Below, one piece after another: positions 1 through 5,111 of a stretch of DNA of 5,111 nucleotides (positions are counted from its first letter, which is position 1; each line of letters opens with the position of its first letter). The stretch lies in the NCBI GenBank assembly GCA_938022485.1, contig CALIEE010000128.1, positions 1 through 5,111 of the forward strand, given 5' to 3'. The DNA is from an uncultured bacterium. Its GTDB lineage: Bacteria; Bdellovibrionota_C; UBA2361; SZUA-149; CALKYB01. The notes beneath the pieces were generated by a model. That model was not told where the DNA came from, did no database searches, and saw only the letters and a list, made by a program, of their open reading frames with translations. Position numbers and translations under genes: made by a program.

Positions 1-494
1 CTTATACTATCGGGTTCCTAAAAAGAACGGGTATTCCTTATAACCAGGTAACTTTAAGGGGTAATGTTTCCCAAGTAAGCATGGGCTTCGAACCCCTGGC
101 TCCAACTAGCGTCAATGGTTGGCCAATGAACAAGCACGGACAAAACTATAAGAGCACCTATTTTCTGGGCTGGTTACCTGGTTACGCCAATGGGATTAAC
201 AGGTTGCTAACTGCTCTAACTGATGAGTTTGAAGATTTTGACCTACTATCTCTTATTCCAAATAGTAGAGATGGTTCAGACCCTGCTGCCATTGTAACTG
301 AGCTTAGCGACCTACTTGGCTTAGATTTGGATGAAACAGATAAGGCTGAACTAGAGAATTACCTAGTAACAATCAGAAGAAATAATGGTGATGAAGAGCC
401 GGCAGAGATTGAAAACAACGAGGACTTGTTGAAAGTAAAAGTTAGAGGTCTTCTCTGGCTCCTTACTCAACATCGTGATTACATGACATACTGA
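1..494 (+). CDS. DUF1800 family protein, C-terminal fragment (5' end outside window)
   Basis: The reading frame is open from the first full codon at base 3 to the TGA at 492-494, so this is the last 163 residues of a longer gene; the ATG at 81 is an internal methionine, not a start. The stretch G-F-E-P-L-A-P-T-S-V-N-G-W-P (bases 84-125) matches the conserved '(l)f.pP.V.GWp' block near the C-terminus of DUF1800 (PF08811) proteins. It is followed by a Y-F-L-G-W motif, an acidic low-complexity part, and a final helix (about 432-491, 'VRGLLWLLTQHRDYM') like the family's usual ending. Whole proteins of this family are usually several hundred residues, so most of the gene is missing. The function of DUF1800 is not established; members are often exported and very often encoded next to DUF1501, as here. 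No terminator separates the two genes, so cotranscription is likely. Confidence 0.85.
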   Translation, partial: YTIGFLKRTGIPYNQVTLRGNVSQVSMGFEPLAPTSVNGWPMNKHGQNYKSTYFLGWLPGYANGINRLLTALTDEFEDFDLLSLIPNSRDGSDPAAIVTELSDLLGLDLDETDKAELENYLVTIRRNNGDEEPAEIENNEDLLKVKVRGLLWLLTQHRDYMTY

Positions 495-515
495 TTCTAA
501 GCGAGAGATATTTTA

Positions 516-1781
516 ATGATAAATCGAAGACAGTTTCTTAAATCCATGTTCGCGGCTGGGACAGGCGCCTGTTGTGCAGCAGCTTTTGGCAATCAGAAAG
601 ACCCCTTCGCTTGGGCACAAACTAGCGGTGGAAGTGGCAGATCACTTGTTCTATTTAATCAGTTCGGTGGCTGCGACCCATTGAACAGTTTTACTATCCC
701 AGTTGGAGTTGCCGAGTATTACGAGAAGAGAAATAGTATCGCAATTCCCGCTGATGCTATTCTTCCATTAAACGGGAGCATTGGCTTTCACCCATCTCTT
801 TCAAACTTGAAAAGAATCTTTGACGAAGAGAATTGTGCTGTTATCAAATTTATTGGTGATCCAGTTGGCACACGCTCTCATTTTACAGCTCAAGATATTT
901 ACTCAAGAGGAACAACTTCTGACCAAGACAGAAGAGGTTGGTTAGGAAGGTTGGGAGATACTTATTTCCAGACTGAAAAATTTAGTACTATTGGTTTAGG
1001 TACTGGACCAAAATTAGACTTTCTATCTAATCGAGAAGAGAACAGACCTCTTGTTGCTGGAAGCTTAGGAGCTCTAACATACCGACCAGGGGCCACACGA
1101 GATGGTGGCATACCAGTCATTGGTGATAATGCTCTAAGGCAAGAAATTCTAGGAAAAATTACTGGTAGGGATTACCAAGACGACTCTTCAATTCGTAAAG
1201 AAGTCGACCTGGGGCACAAGACCACTCAATCTTCTGTTAACGATATTCAGGCTGCTATTTCAGCCTACGAACCGACGGGTGACTACGGCACGGATGGCGC
1301 TGCTAGGTACTTAAGAGAGGTTTCTACTCTAATAAGTGGCGGATTCAGTACTAGGGTATTTTACGGTGGAATGGGAGGCTGGGATAACCATGCTGGCCAA
1401 GGTGGAATAGAAGGAACACAGGCTGGTATACTCGCTTTAGTAGATATGGCTATTGGCGCATTTGAAGCTGATATGAAGGCAATTGGAAAATGGGATAGTA
1501 CTGCTATTTGCGTGTTCACAGAATTTGGACGGAAGACTTTCGAGAACGGCTCCGGTGGAACTGACCACGGTTGGGGCTCCGCAATGCTAGTCATCGGTGG
1601 AGGCGTTAACGGAGGAGTTAAGGGCCCAGAAATTGATGCTGACACATTTTCCGAAGAATGGCTCCCTCAGAGAATCGATTTCAGAAATGCCTTCAGCGAG
1701 ATGGTCAGCTGGCTTGGTTTCAACCCTGCACCGGTATTTCCAGAAAGTTTCGAAAAGGAAACTCTGGGACTATTTAGTTAG
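516..1781 (+). CDS. Tat-exported DUF1501 family protein (alkaline-phosphatase-like fold)
   Basis: Complete 421-residue protein. The N-terminus has a twin-arginine signal (N3-R-R-Q-F-L-K9), a short hydrophobic Ala/Gly-rich stretch to about residue 24 and a plausible cleavage site after A32-W-A34, so it should be folded in the cytoplasm and exported by Tat. Family blocks of DUF1501 (PF07394) are present in order: 'F..GG.D..N' at 47-57, G-T-R-S-H-F at 118-123 (His122), G-G-W-D-N-H at 287-292, T-E-F-G-R at 335-339 and G-G-T-D-H-G-W-G at 347-354. The Asp/His positions resemble the metal ligands of the alkaline phosphatase/sulfatase superfamily to which the family has been linked; the actual substrate is unknown. 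The ATG at 516 is the only start that keeps the RR signal at the N-terminus, although the ribosome site (GAGAG, 503-507) is weak. It lies 21 nt behind the DUF1800 gene, the usual partner, and probably depends on its promoter. Confidence 0.92.
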   Translation: MINRRQFLKSMFAAGTGACCAAAFGNQKDPFAWAQTSGGSGRSLVLFNQFGGCDPLNSFTIPVGVAEYYEKRNSIAIPADAILPLNGSIGFHPSLSNLKRIFDEENCAVIKFIGDPVGTRSHFTAQDIYSRGTTSDQDRRGWLGRLGDTYFQTEKFSTIGLGTGPKLDFLSNREENRPLVAGSLGALTYRPGATRDGGIPVIGDNALRQEILGKITGRDYQDDSSIRKEVDLGHKTTQSSVNDIQAAISAYEPTGDYGTDGAARYLREVSTLISGGFSTRVFYGGMGGWDNHAGQGGIEGTQAGILALVDMAIGAFEADMKAIGKWDSTAICVFTEFGRKTFENGSGGTDHGWGSAMLVIGGGVNGGVKGPEIDADTFSEEWLPQRIDFRNAFSEMVSWLGFNPAPVFPESFEKETLGLFS

Positions 1782-1782
1782 T

Positions 1783-2232
1783 CTACTCTAAATGAATCGG
1801 GGGAAGGCCTAGTTCTTGGTGAGGATCTCTATCAAGGATCAATAGTAGCTTCCTAAAATCGTCTGTCTCTCGAAATTTTCTAAATCCGTTATCTGTTACC
1901 ACTTGTTCTACTAGCTCAGGTTTCTCAACTAGCAAAGTGTGCAACTCTTCCCTGGCAACATTAAACTTACCTTTAATGCTTGCTTGGCGGGCTGTTTCAT
2001 ATGCTGTTTTTTGCTGAACAGACAGTTCAGTCAATTCAACTGAAGATTCTACCCCTGGTCCATTAACCACTGACCCCTCTACCCCATCGGGCTGTTGGCG
2101 AACTTCCCCTGAAGAAGAGTTAGAGGAATCAGTTGACGAACTAATTGGTTGGTTTCGATCACCCTTACTTAACAAAAGATAAGCCAATCCAAGTAGACAA
2201 ATGGCAAGTATAATAAATCCAGATTTTTTCAT
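1783..2232 (-). CDS. Membrane-anchored protein with Ser-rich linker and TPR-like C-terminal domain
   Basis: I do not recognise a named gene. The 149-residue product starts M-K-K and has one hydrophobic segment at about 6-21, without a lipobox (L-A-I-C has Ile before Cys) and without a clear signal peptidase site, so it is probably an N-terminal membrane anchor with the rest outside the cytoplasm. Residues 28-66 are a Ser/Asn/Gly/Pro-rich low-complexity linker. Residues 72-133 are helical: 'A.ETARQASIKGKFNVAREELHTLL' has TPR spacing (Gly88, Ala93, Leu97), then 'NGFRKFRETDDFRKLL' resembles the 'D..F..LR.D..F..LL' ending seen after TPR or repeat modules in other proteins. A role as a protein-interaction factor at the envelope is inference. 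Its stop is one nucleotide from the stop of the DUF1501 gene, so the two converge with no room for a terminator. The ribosome site is weak (AAGAAGAG about 12 nt upstream of the ATG). Confidence 0.75.
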   Translation of the reverse strand: MKKSGFIILAICLLGLAYLLLSKGDRNQPISSSTDSSNSSSGEVRQQPDGVEGSVVNGPGVESSVELTELSVQQKTAYETARQASIKGKFNVAREELHTLLVEKPELVEQVVTDNGFRKFRETDDFRKLLLILDRDPHQELGLPPIHLE

Positions 2233-2255
2233 TTTCTCGATACTCTTCTTAGATT

Positions 2256-2269
2256 GATAAATATTTATC
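2256..2269. promoter_or_regulatory. 14-bp perfect palindrome upstream of the TPR-like gene (possible operator)
   Basis: GATAAATATTTATC reads identically on both strands and lies 24-37 nt upstream of the minus-strand ATG at 2232, which is where a promoter or operator for that gene should be. On the minus strand its first half (GATAAA) could serve as a 4-of-6 -10 element, but the hexamer 18 nt upstream (TTCGAC) is a poor -35. A repressor site is possible; A/T-rich palindromes of this length also occur by chance. Confidence 0.3.
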
Positions 2270-2380
2270 TTCAGTAGCCCTCTAAAAGTCGAAGTATGTT
2301 CTCAAAATGGAAATTGCAAAAGAGGTTCATCAGGGCATCTAAAGATAGTTTCAGTTCCCTCTCAGGGCCAAGAAATGGCT

Positions 2381-2485
2381 CGAAAAACCACATTCGCCAT
2401 TCGCTTCATATGGAAGCTGGACCCTCATCAACACAAGCCCATTCCCCTCTAGATCAAGGGGAAATGTGTGGTCGACTTAATAACC
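2381..2485 (-). ncRNA. Candidate structured RNA or attenuator-like element (minus strand)
   Basis: Read on the minus strand, an outer stem is formed by 2467-2472 with 2387-2392 (CCACAC-side to GTGTGG-side, six contiguous pairs, with two more possible across a 2-nt bulge). It encloses two local hairpins: 2442-2448 with 2457-2463 (TTCCCCT/AGGGGAA, 7 perfect pairs, 8-nt loop) and 2403-2407 with 2413-2417 (GCTTC/GAAGC, 5-nt loop). Directly after the outer stem the minus strand has five T's (2387-2383), as at an intrinsic terminator; the plus strand has no such tail. A weak -10-like TATATT (2492-2497, minus) would start an RNA near 2485. It could be a free small RNA of about 100 nt or a leader or attenuator of the TPR-like gene about 150 nt downstream. 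I match it to no known RNA family; stem lengths are modest, so this is a hypothesis. Confidence 0.3.
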
Positions 2486-2553
2486 TACTAAAATATAACT
2501 ATTTTTTAAGTTTTTCATTAAATTCAGCCTATAAATGAAAAGATTACTGTAAA

Positions 2554-2590
2554 TTTCAACATAATATTTATTTTGGTATAATAAAAATGA
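2554..2590 (+). promoter_or_regulatory. Extended -10 promoter for the methyltransferase gene
   Basis: TGGTATAAT at 2574-2582 is a perfect TATAAT hexamer preceded by TG one base upstream, the extended -10 form of a sigma-70 type promoter. The -35 region is weak (TTTCAA at 2554-2559 with a 17-nt spacer), as is usual when an extended -10 is present. The surrounding DNA is A/T-rich. Transcription would start at about 2589-2590, leaving a leader of nearly 100 nt before the start codon at 2686. Confidence 0.6.
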
Positions 2591-2667
2591 AGTTGGCGTA
2601 GGGTTCTTGGTTTAGTGTCAAAAAACTCGGGTCCTTTCTCCGCATCGTTATTTTAAGAAGGATGTAT

Positions 2668-2673
2668 AAGGAG
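2668..2673 (+). promoter_or_regulatory. Shine-Dalgarno site of the methyltransferase gene (start choice)
   Basis: AAGGAG is a strong ribosome site, 12 nt before the ATG at 2686 and 6 nt before an in-frame TTG at 2680. The spacing favours TTG, the codon favours ATG; the two proteins differ by only two residues. Confidence 0.6.
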
Positions 2674-2685
2674 CGTTGTTGAAGT

Positions 2686-3510
2686 ATGGATCGTGAAGAA
2701 ATACTCGAAGGCCTTACCCCCGAGGGAGTTCTTGAAACTTCCAACTCATGGGAGCGTGGTGCATTTGATGGTCAGACTCTTGACTCTGACCAAGCTCCTG
2801 ACCTTGCTAGCTCAACCGAAGACTATGCAATGCGCTTTAGTGGTCCAGTTGGACACTTCCTACTCTCTGTTCAAAACAAAACGGTCCTAGAACTAGTAAC
2901 TAACGCAGCTTCTAAGAAAATACTGGATGTTGGCGGCGGACACGCACAGCTCGCTCCTAGTATTTCCCAACATGTCAGAGATTACTCCGTTACGGGAAGC
3001 TCGGAGGAATGCAGCAAACTGTTATCCGGACTAATCAAAAACAAAAAGATAAAGTTTAACAAAGGTAACCTTCTAGACTTACCCCATAGAGATAATGAGT
3101 TTGATACAGTCCTCTCGATCAGAATGCTACCTCATTTGAAAGAATGGCAGCAATTTATTGATGAGCTATGCCGTGTTTCAAGTGACACCGTGATTGTAGA
3201 ATATCCAGAGTTCCTAAGTTGTAATTTAGTGGGTCGCCCGCTCTTTGCCTTAAAAAAAGCTATTGAAAAAAATACCCGCCCTTACCGGCTTTTCAGTCAG
3301 TCTGAAATAATTGAAGAATTTGATAGAAACGGGTTCGAACTTATAGAAGTTAAAAAACAACTCACTCTACCATTGGCTCTGCACAGAGTGTTTGGAATCT
3401 TAACTGGAAAAGCAGAGTTGTCTCGATTCTTAGAATCGATTGCACAATCCCTTGGATTGACAAAGTTAATAGGCTCTCCGGTAGTTTTGAGCTTCAAAAA
3501 AAGAAGTTAA
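2686..3510 (+). CDS. Class I SAM-dependent methyltransferase, substrate unknown
   Basis: The 274-residue soluble protein has a Rossmann-type methyltransferase core in the middle. Motif I is K-I-L-D-V-G-G-G-H-A at 78-87, the glycine-rich SAM-binding loop; the acidic strand after it is replaced by 'YSVTGSS' (100-106), so the usual Asp/Glu binding the ribose is not obvious. Then come 'KGNLLDLPHRDNEFDTVLS' (126-144, motifs around Asp131 and the F-D-x-V strand), and 'MLPHL' (147-151), the pattern of the Methyltransf_11 group. The first 70 residues are a helical cap and the C-terminal 90 residues ('RPYRLFSQSEIIEEFDRNGFELIEV' onward) contain the usual lid helix plus a basic, hydrophobic end. Such sequences often methylate small molecules or lipid/quinone-like acceptors, but nothing here identifies the acceptor. 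It has its own promoter and stands alone, converging on the six-helix membrane protein gene 34 nt away. Confidence 0.85.
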   Translation: MDREEILEGLTPEGVLETSNSWERGAFDGQTLDSDQAPDLASSTEDYAMRFSGPVGHFLLSVQNKTVLELVTNAASKKILDVGGGHAQLAPSISQHVRDYSVTGSSEECSKLLSGLIKNKKIKFNKGNLLDLPHRDNEFDTVLSIRMLPHLKEWQQFIDELCRVSSDTVIVEYPEFLSCNLVGRPLFALKKAIEKNTRPYRLFSQSEIIEEFDRNGFELIEVKKQLTLPLALHRVFGILTGKAELSRFLESIAQSLGLTKLIGSPVVLSFKKRS

Positions 3511-3531
3511 AAACTTATTGCTATATAAATC

Positions 3532-3547
3532 TAATCCCCTGGGATTA
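3532..3547. terminator. Weak hairpin between convergent genes (possible bidirectional terminator)
   Basis: TAATCCC and GGGATTA flank a central CT, giving a 16-nt inverted repeat (about six usable pairs with a 4-nt loop) in the 34-nt space between the methyltransferase and the six-helix membrane protein. It includes the stop codon of the latter (3545-3547). There is no clean U-tract on either side, so termination is only suggested by the position. Confidence 0.3.
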
Positions 3548-4252
3548 ACCAAACCTTAAAGACGGCTTCTCAGCGTACAGTTCGTTAAGGTGATGCTGTC
3601 CAAGAAATAGGAAAGAACAGAAAATACAGGCTCCCGCCAGCACCTCTAAAGGCTCTTCTAACGGGAGAGTCAAGACATCCGAAACAGCCGCTAGAAAAAT
3701 TAACCCGAATGCCAAAACACCAGCTAGAATGGACTTGGTACAAGATAAAAATTCAGTGTAAAATAGCAAAGCAAAAATCGCGCATGGGATTAAGTAAAAC
3801 ATCACTATCGCATCATCAGGGCGCTTCACAAAAGGCAGAGCTGTAAGGAATGGCATGTTGTGGCCTATAGATTCGTGAATACCCAAAAACTCATCAAAAG
3901 CTAAGTAGTTCATTCCGAAGAAAGTAATCAAATAGAGCCACAATACCCGTGGTCGAGCCGCAGCTTGGCCAGTTCCCAGGATGAAGAAAAAAACCATCCC
4001 AATAAATCCGGAGCCGAGTAAGAAACAAAAAGTCACTAAATCACTATTCGGTCGATTCTCTGGTTCTAAATAAATATCGAATTTATCAAAGAAGCGAATT
4101 TGATAGATATAACCGGAAGTGTGATCAAGTAACTGCCCCTTATTGACCACTTCGTAATTGTTGTAGGCTTCTTTCAAAAGATAGCCACCTCCAATTAACA
4201 AGACTGCAAGAAACACCGTTGAAAATAGAATGATTTTCCTTGAAACATTCAT
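3545..4252 (-). CDS. Six-helix integral membrane protein with D-E...H-E motif, function unknown
   Basis: I chose the ATG at 4250-4252 (235 residues). The longer frame would use TTG at 4276, which falls in the likely -10 element; the ATG is preceded by GGGAG 11 nt upstream. Hydrophobic segments lie at about 7-26, 72-92, 103-119, 149-166, 174-190 and 202-218, so six membrane helices, with a 45-residue polar loop after the first. At the end of helix 3 is F119-D-E-F-L-G-I-H-E127, with His131 close by; before helix 6 is E199-E-P-L-E203, and after it His220-His221. The pattern 'DE....HE' plus 'EE.LE..GA' recurs, in my memory, in poorly characterised multi-pass bacterial proteins. Clustered Asp/Glu/His could bind a metal ion, but that is inference; no enzyme family is assigned. 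It lies about 200 nt downstream of dapB on the same strand, with its own candidate promoter. Confidence 0.75.
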   Translation of the reverse strand: MNVSRKIILFSTVFLAVLLIGGGYLLKEAYNNYEVVNKGQLLDHTSGYIYQIRFFDKFDIYLEPENRPNSDLVTFCFLLGSGFIGMVFFFILGTGQAAARPRVLWLYLITFFGMNYLAFDEFLGIHESIGHNMPFLTALPFVKRPDDAIVMFYLIPCAIFALLFYTEFLSCTKSILAGVLAFGLIFLAAVSDVLTLPLEEPLEVLAGACIFCSFLFLGQHHLNELYAEKPSLRFG

Positions 4253-4275
4253 TTCGGTTACGACTCCCACCAACA

Positions 4276-4304
4276 AATATTGACCAATATATTGTTGTTT
4301 GCAA
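4276..4304 (-). promoter_or_regulatory. Candidate promoter with operator-like repeat for the six-helix membrane protein
   Basis: On the minus strand TTGCAA (4304-4299) and AATATT (4281-4276) are separated by 17 nt; each matches the sigma-70 consensus at four of six positions. The predicted start, near 4269, leaves a leader of roughly 17 nt before the ATG at 4252, including the GGGAG ribosome site. An inverted repeat ATATTG-AC-CAATAT (4277-4290) overlaps the -10 and could be a repressor site. The overlap also argues against translation from the upstream TTG at 4276. Confidence 0.4.
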
Positions 4305-4376
4305 CTTGACGATAGGGGATAGGATTTGGAGGATCAAGTTCCCGAGTTAATTAGCGAGATTTAAAAATAATCTAAA

Positions 4377-4411
4377 TAAAGGCTAGTCTAAAAAGCCATG
4401 TTATTTTTTAG
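4377..4411 (-). terminator. Possible A/T-rich terminator downstream of dapB
   Basis: About 40 nt past the dapB stop, the minus strand has CTAAAAA (4411-4405) pairing with TTTTTAG (4394-4388) across a 10-nt loop, or alternatively GGCT (4397-4394) with AGCC (4384-4381), the latter followed by a T-rich run (TTTATTTA). Both stems are weak. Together with the separate promoter further on, this is slight support for dapB and the membrane protein being separate transcripts. Confidence 0.2.
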
Positions 4412-4450
4412 CTGGAACAAGATTAAAATAAAATTTTGTAAAAAGCTGGA

Positions 4451-5111
4451 TTAAAGAATTTTATCCAAGCCAAAAACCAGATCATCGAGCTCAATTACTT
4501 TTTTACAGGCGAAACAAACCCCTGGCATATAAGCTTCTCTATTAAGACAAGCACTTTTAATAGTCAGACTCTGAGCATGCCCGCCAAAAACAACCTCTTG
4601 ATCCGCGATGACACCCGGTATTCTAATAGCGTGAATATTAGTTCCACCTAACTCTGCTCCTCTGGAGCCTGGAATTATTTCTTTACCTTTAACGGGTTTT
4701 CTAGCCTCTACTCTTGAAGCAGCGATTAACTCAGCAGTCTTAAGAGCCGTCCCTGAGGGAGAGTCTTCCTTCGCAGTATGATGATACTCAATAATCTCAC
4801 ACTCCGGCATATATTTAGCCGCATCAGCTGCAAACTTCATCATCAATACGGCAGATAAAGAAAAATTTGGCGCGATTATTCCTCCAATACCAGCTTCAGC
4901 ACATAGAGAGGAAACTTTACTAACTTCTTTTTCGGTAAAACCGCTCGTCCCTATAACCGGTCGGGCGCCAGCAGCAACAATTGCCTCTGCATTCTTCAAG
5001 CTAGCAGAAGCTACTGTAAAATCTACAACAACAGCAGCAGCAGTATCCTTAATCGTGTCATGTAAATTATCACCAAGGTCCGTTTGACCCACGAGTTCAA
5101 GCTCTGAATCA
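4451..5111 (-). CDS. dapB: 4-hydroxy-tetrahydrodipicolinate reductase (DapB), N-terminus outside window
   Basis: The frame stays open to the window edge, giving 219 C-terminal residues of a protein normally about 240-270 long; the missing part holds the N-terminal GxxGxMG nucleotide-binding loop. The enzyme reduces 4-hydroxy-tetrahydrodipicolinate to tetrahydrodipicolinate with NAD(P)H in the diaminopimelate/lysine pathway, in the cytoplasm. Visible landmarks in order are V-D-F-T (about 5021-5032), the G-T-S-G-F cofactor-contact block, A-P-N-F-S, and the catalytic signature E-Y-H-H-T-A-K-E-D-S-P-S-G-T-A, where the two His (4778-4783) and the Lys four residues after the first correspond to His159/His160 and Lys163 of E. 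coli. The C-terminus '..GVCFACKKVIELDDLVFGLDKIL' is a complete family ending. The GTG at 5090-5092 is an internal valine, not a start. The active-site wording (S-P-S-G-T-A rather than D-A-P-S-G-T-A) and ending differ from enterobacterial DapB. Confidence 0.95.
   Translation of the reverse strand, partial: DSELELVGQTDLGDNLHDTIKDTAAAVVVDFTVASASLKNAEAIVAAGARPVIGTSGFTEKEVSKVSSLCAEAGIGGIIAPNFSLSAVLMMKFAADAAKYMPECEIIEYHHTAKEDSPSGTALKTAELIAASRVEARKPVKGKEIIPGSRGAELGGTNIHAIRIPGVIADQEVVFGGHAQSLTIKSACLNREAYMPGVCFACKKVIELDDLVFGLDKIL

Larger units (their letters stand above)
2233..2685. other. 453-nt intergenic region with divergent promoters and inverted repeats, no convincing gene
   Basis: This gap lies between two divergently transcribed genes. 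The left part (2233-2300) should hold the promoter of the TPR-like gene and contains a 14-bp perfect palindrome. The middle (about 2380-2475) contains three nested or adjacent inverted repeats described separately. The part from 2485 to 2580 is very A/T-rich and contains the promoter of the methyltransferase gene, and 2589-2685 is that gene's probable 5' leader. An open frame at 2296-2538 (+) has no ribosome site and a protein composition I do not believe, so I leave it out. Confidence 0.6.

Noticed and set aside
1361..1645. 94-codon minus-strand frame inside the DUF1501 gene
   Set aside because: Pro/Ser-rich antisense shadow of a clearly conserved coding region.
2300..2340. Hammerhead ribozyme core CTGATGA on the minus strand (2333-2327)
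   Set aside because: No properly placed GAAA segment, stem II or cleavage triplet around it; a 7-nt match is expected by chance.
2375..2452. 25-codon plus-strand small ORF beginning M-A-R-K
   Set aside because: No Shine-Dalgarno sequence and it overlaps the stem-forming element; nothing supports translation.
2296..2538. 80-codon open frame on the plus strand in the intergenic region
   Set aside because: No ribosome site, no recognisable domain, odd Ser/His/Asn-rich composition, and it runs across the inverted repeats into A/T-rich promoter DNA.
2596..2632. Resemblance of the leader (GGGTTC ... CAAAAAACT) to a preQ1 riboswitch
   Set aside because: The 3' half of the first stem is missing directly after the loop, so the pseudoknot cannot form, and the downstream gene is a generic methyltransferase.
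4140..4337. 65-codon minus-strand frame overlapping the N-terminus of the six-helix protein
   Set aside because: Overlaps a better-supported membrane protein in another frame and would start upstream of its promoter; no ribosome site of note.
5018..5046. Short AAC/CAG triplet run at the 5' part of the dapB fragment
   Set aside because: It simply encodes the Ala/Val-rich strand before V-D-F-T; too short to be a meaningful repeat.

Overview
This is a 5.1 kb, moderately A+T-rich stretch of bacterial chromosome that looks like ordinary core or near-core DNA. I see no insertion sequence, phage, CRISPR, tRNA or rRNA signal. The host is probably a Gram-negative bacterium. The reasons are a Tat-exported DUF1501 protein paired with a DUF1800 protein, and a small inner-membrane-anchored protein with a low-complexity linker. 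The DapB fragment carries the 'EYHH..K.DSPSGTA' form of the active site and ends '..VFGLDKIL', which looks more like DapB of spirochaetes, Firmicutes and various less-studied phyla than like the enterobacterial form. I cannot name a phylum from this window.

Layout. At 1-494 (+) lies the C-terminal part of a DUF1800 protein. Only 21 nt later, at 516-1781 (+), follows a complete Tat-dependent DUF1501 protein; the two form a common two-gene unit. One nucleotide beyond its stop, a convergent gene at 1783-2232 (-) encodes a membrane-anchored protein with a short TPR-like C-terminal domain. A 453-nt intergenic region (2233-2685) follows. It holds a 14-bp perfect palindrome, a branched set of inverted repeats ending in a U-tract on the minus strand, and a strong extended -10 promoter reading rightward. 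That promoter drives a SAM-dependent methyltransferase at 2686-3510 (+). Converging on it is a six-helix membrane protein at 3545-4252 (-). Upstream of that gene, on the same strand, is dapB (4451-5111, 5' end beyond the window).

How the parts relate. The DUF1800/DUF1501 pair is the only clear functional unit. dapB is lysine/peptidoglycan-precursor metabolism. The methyltransferase, TPR-like protein and six-helix protein appear to be single-gene units with no evident shared pathway. The most interesting unexplained signals are the structured intergenic element at 2381-2473 and the six-helix protein with its Asp-Glu/His-Glu motif. I found no convincing new multi-gene system.
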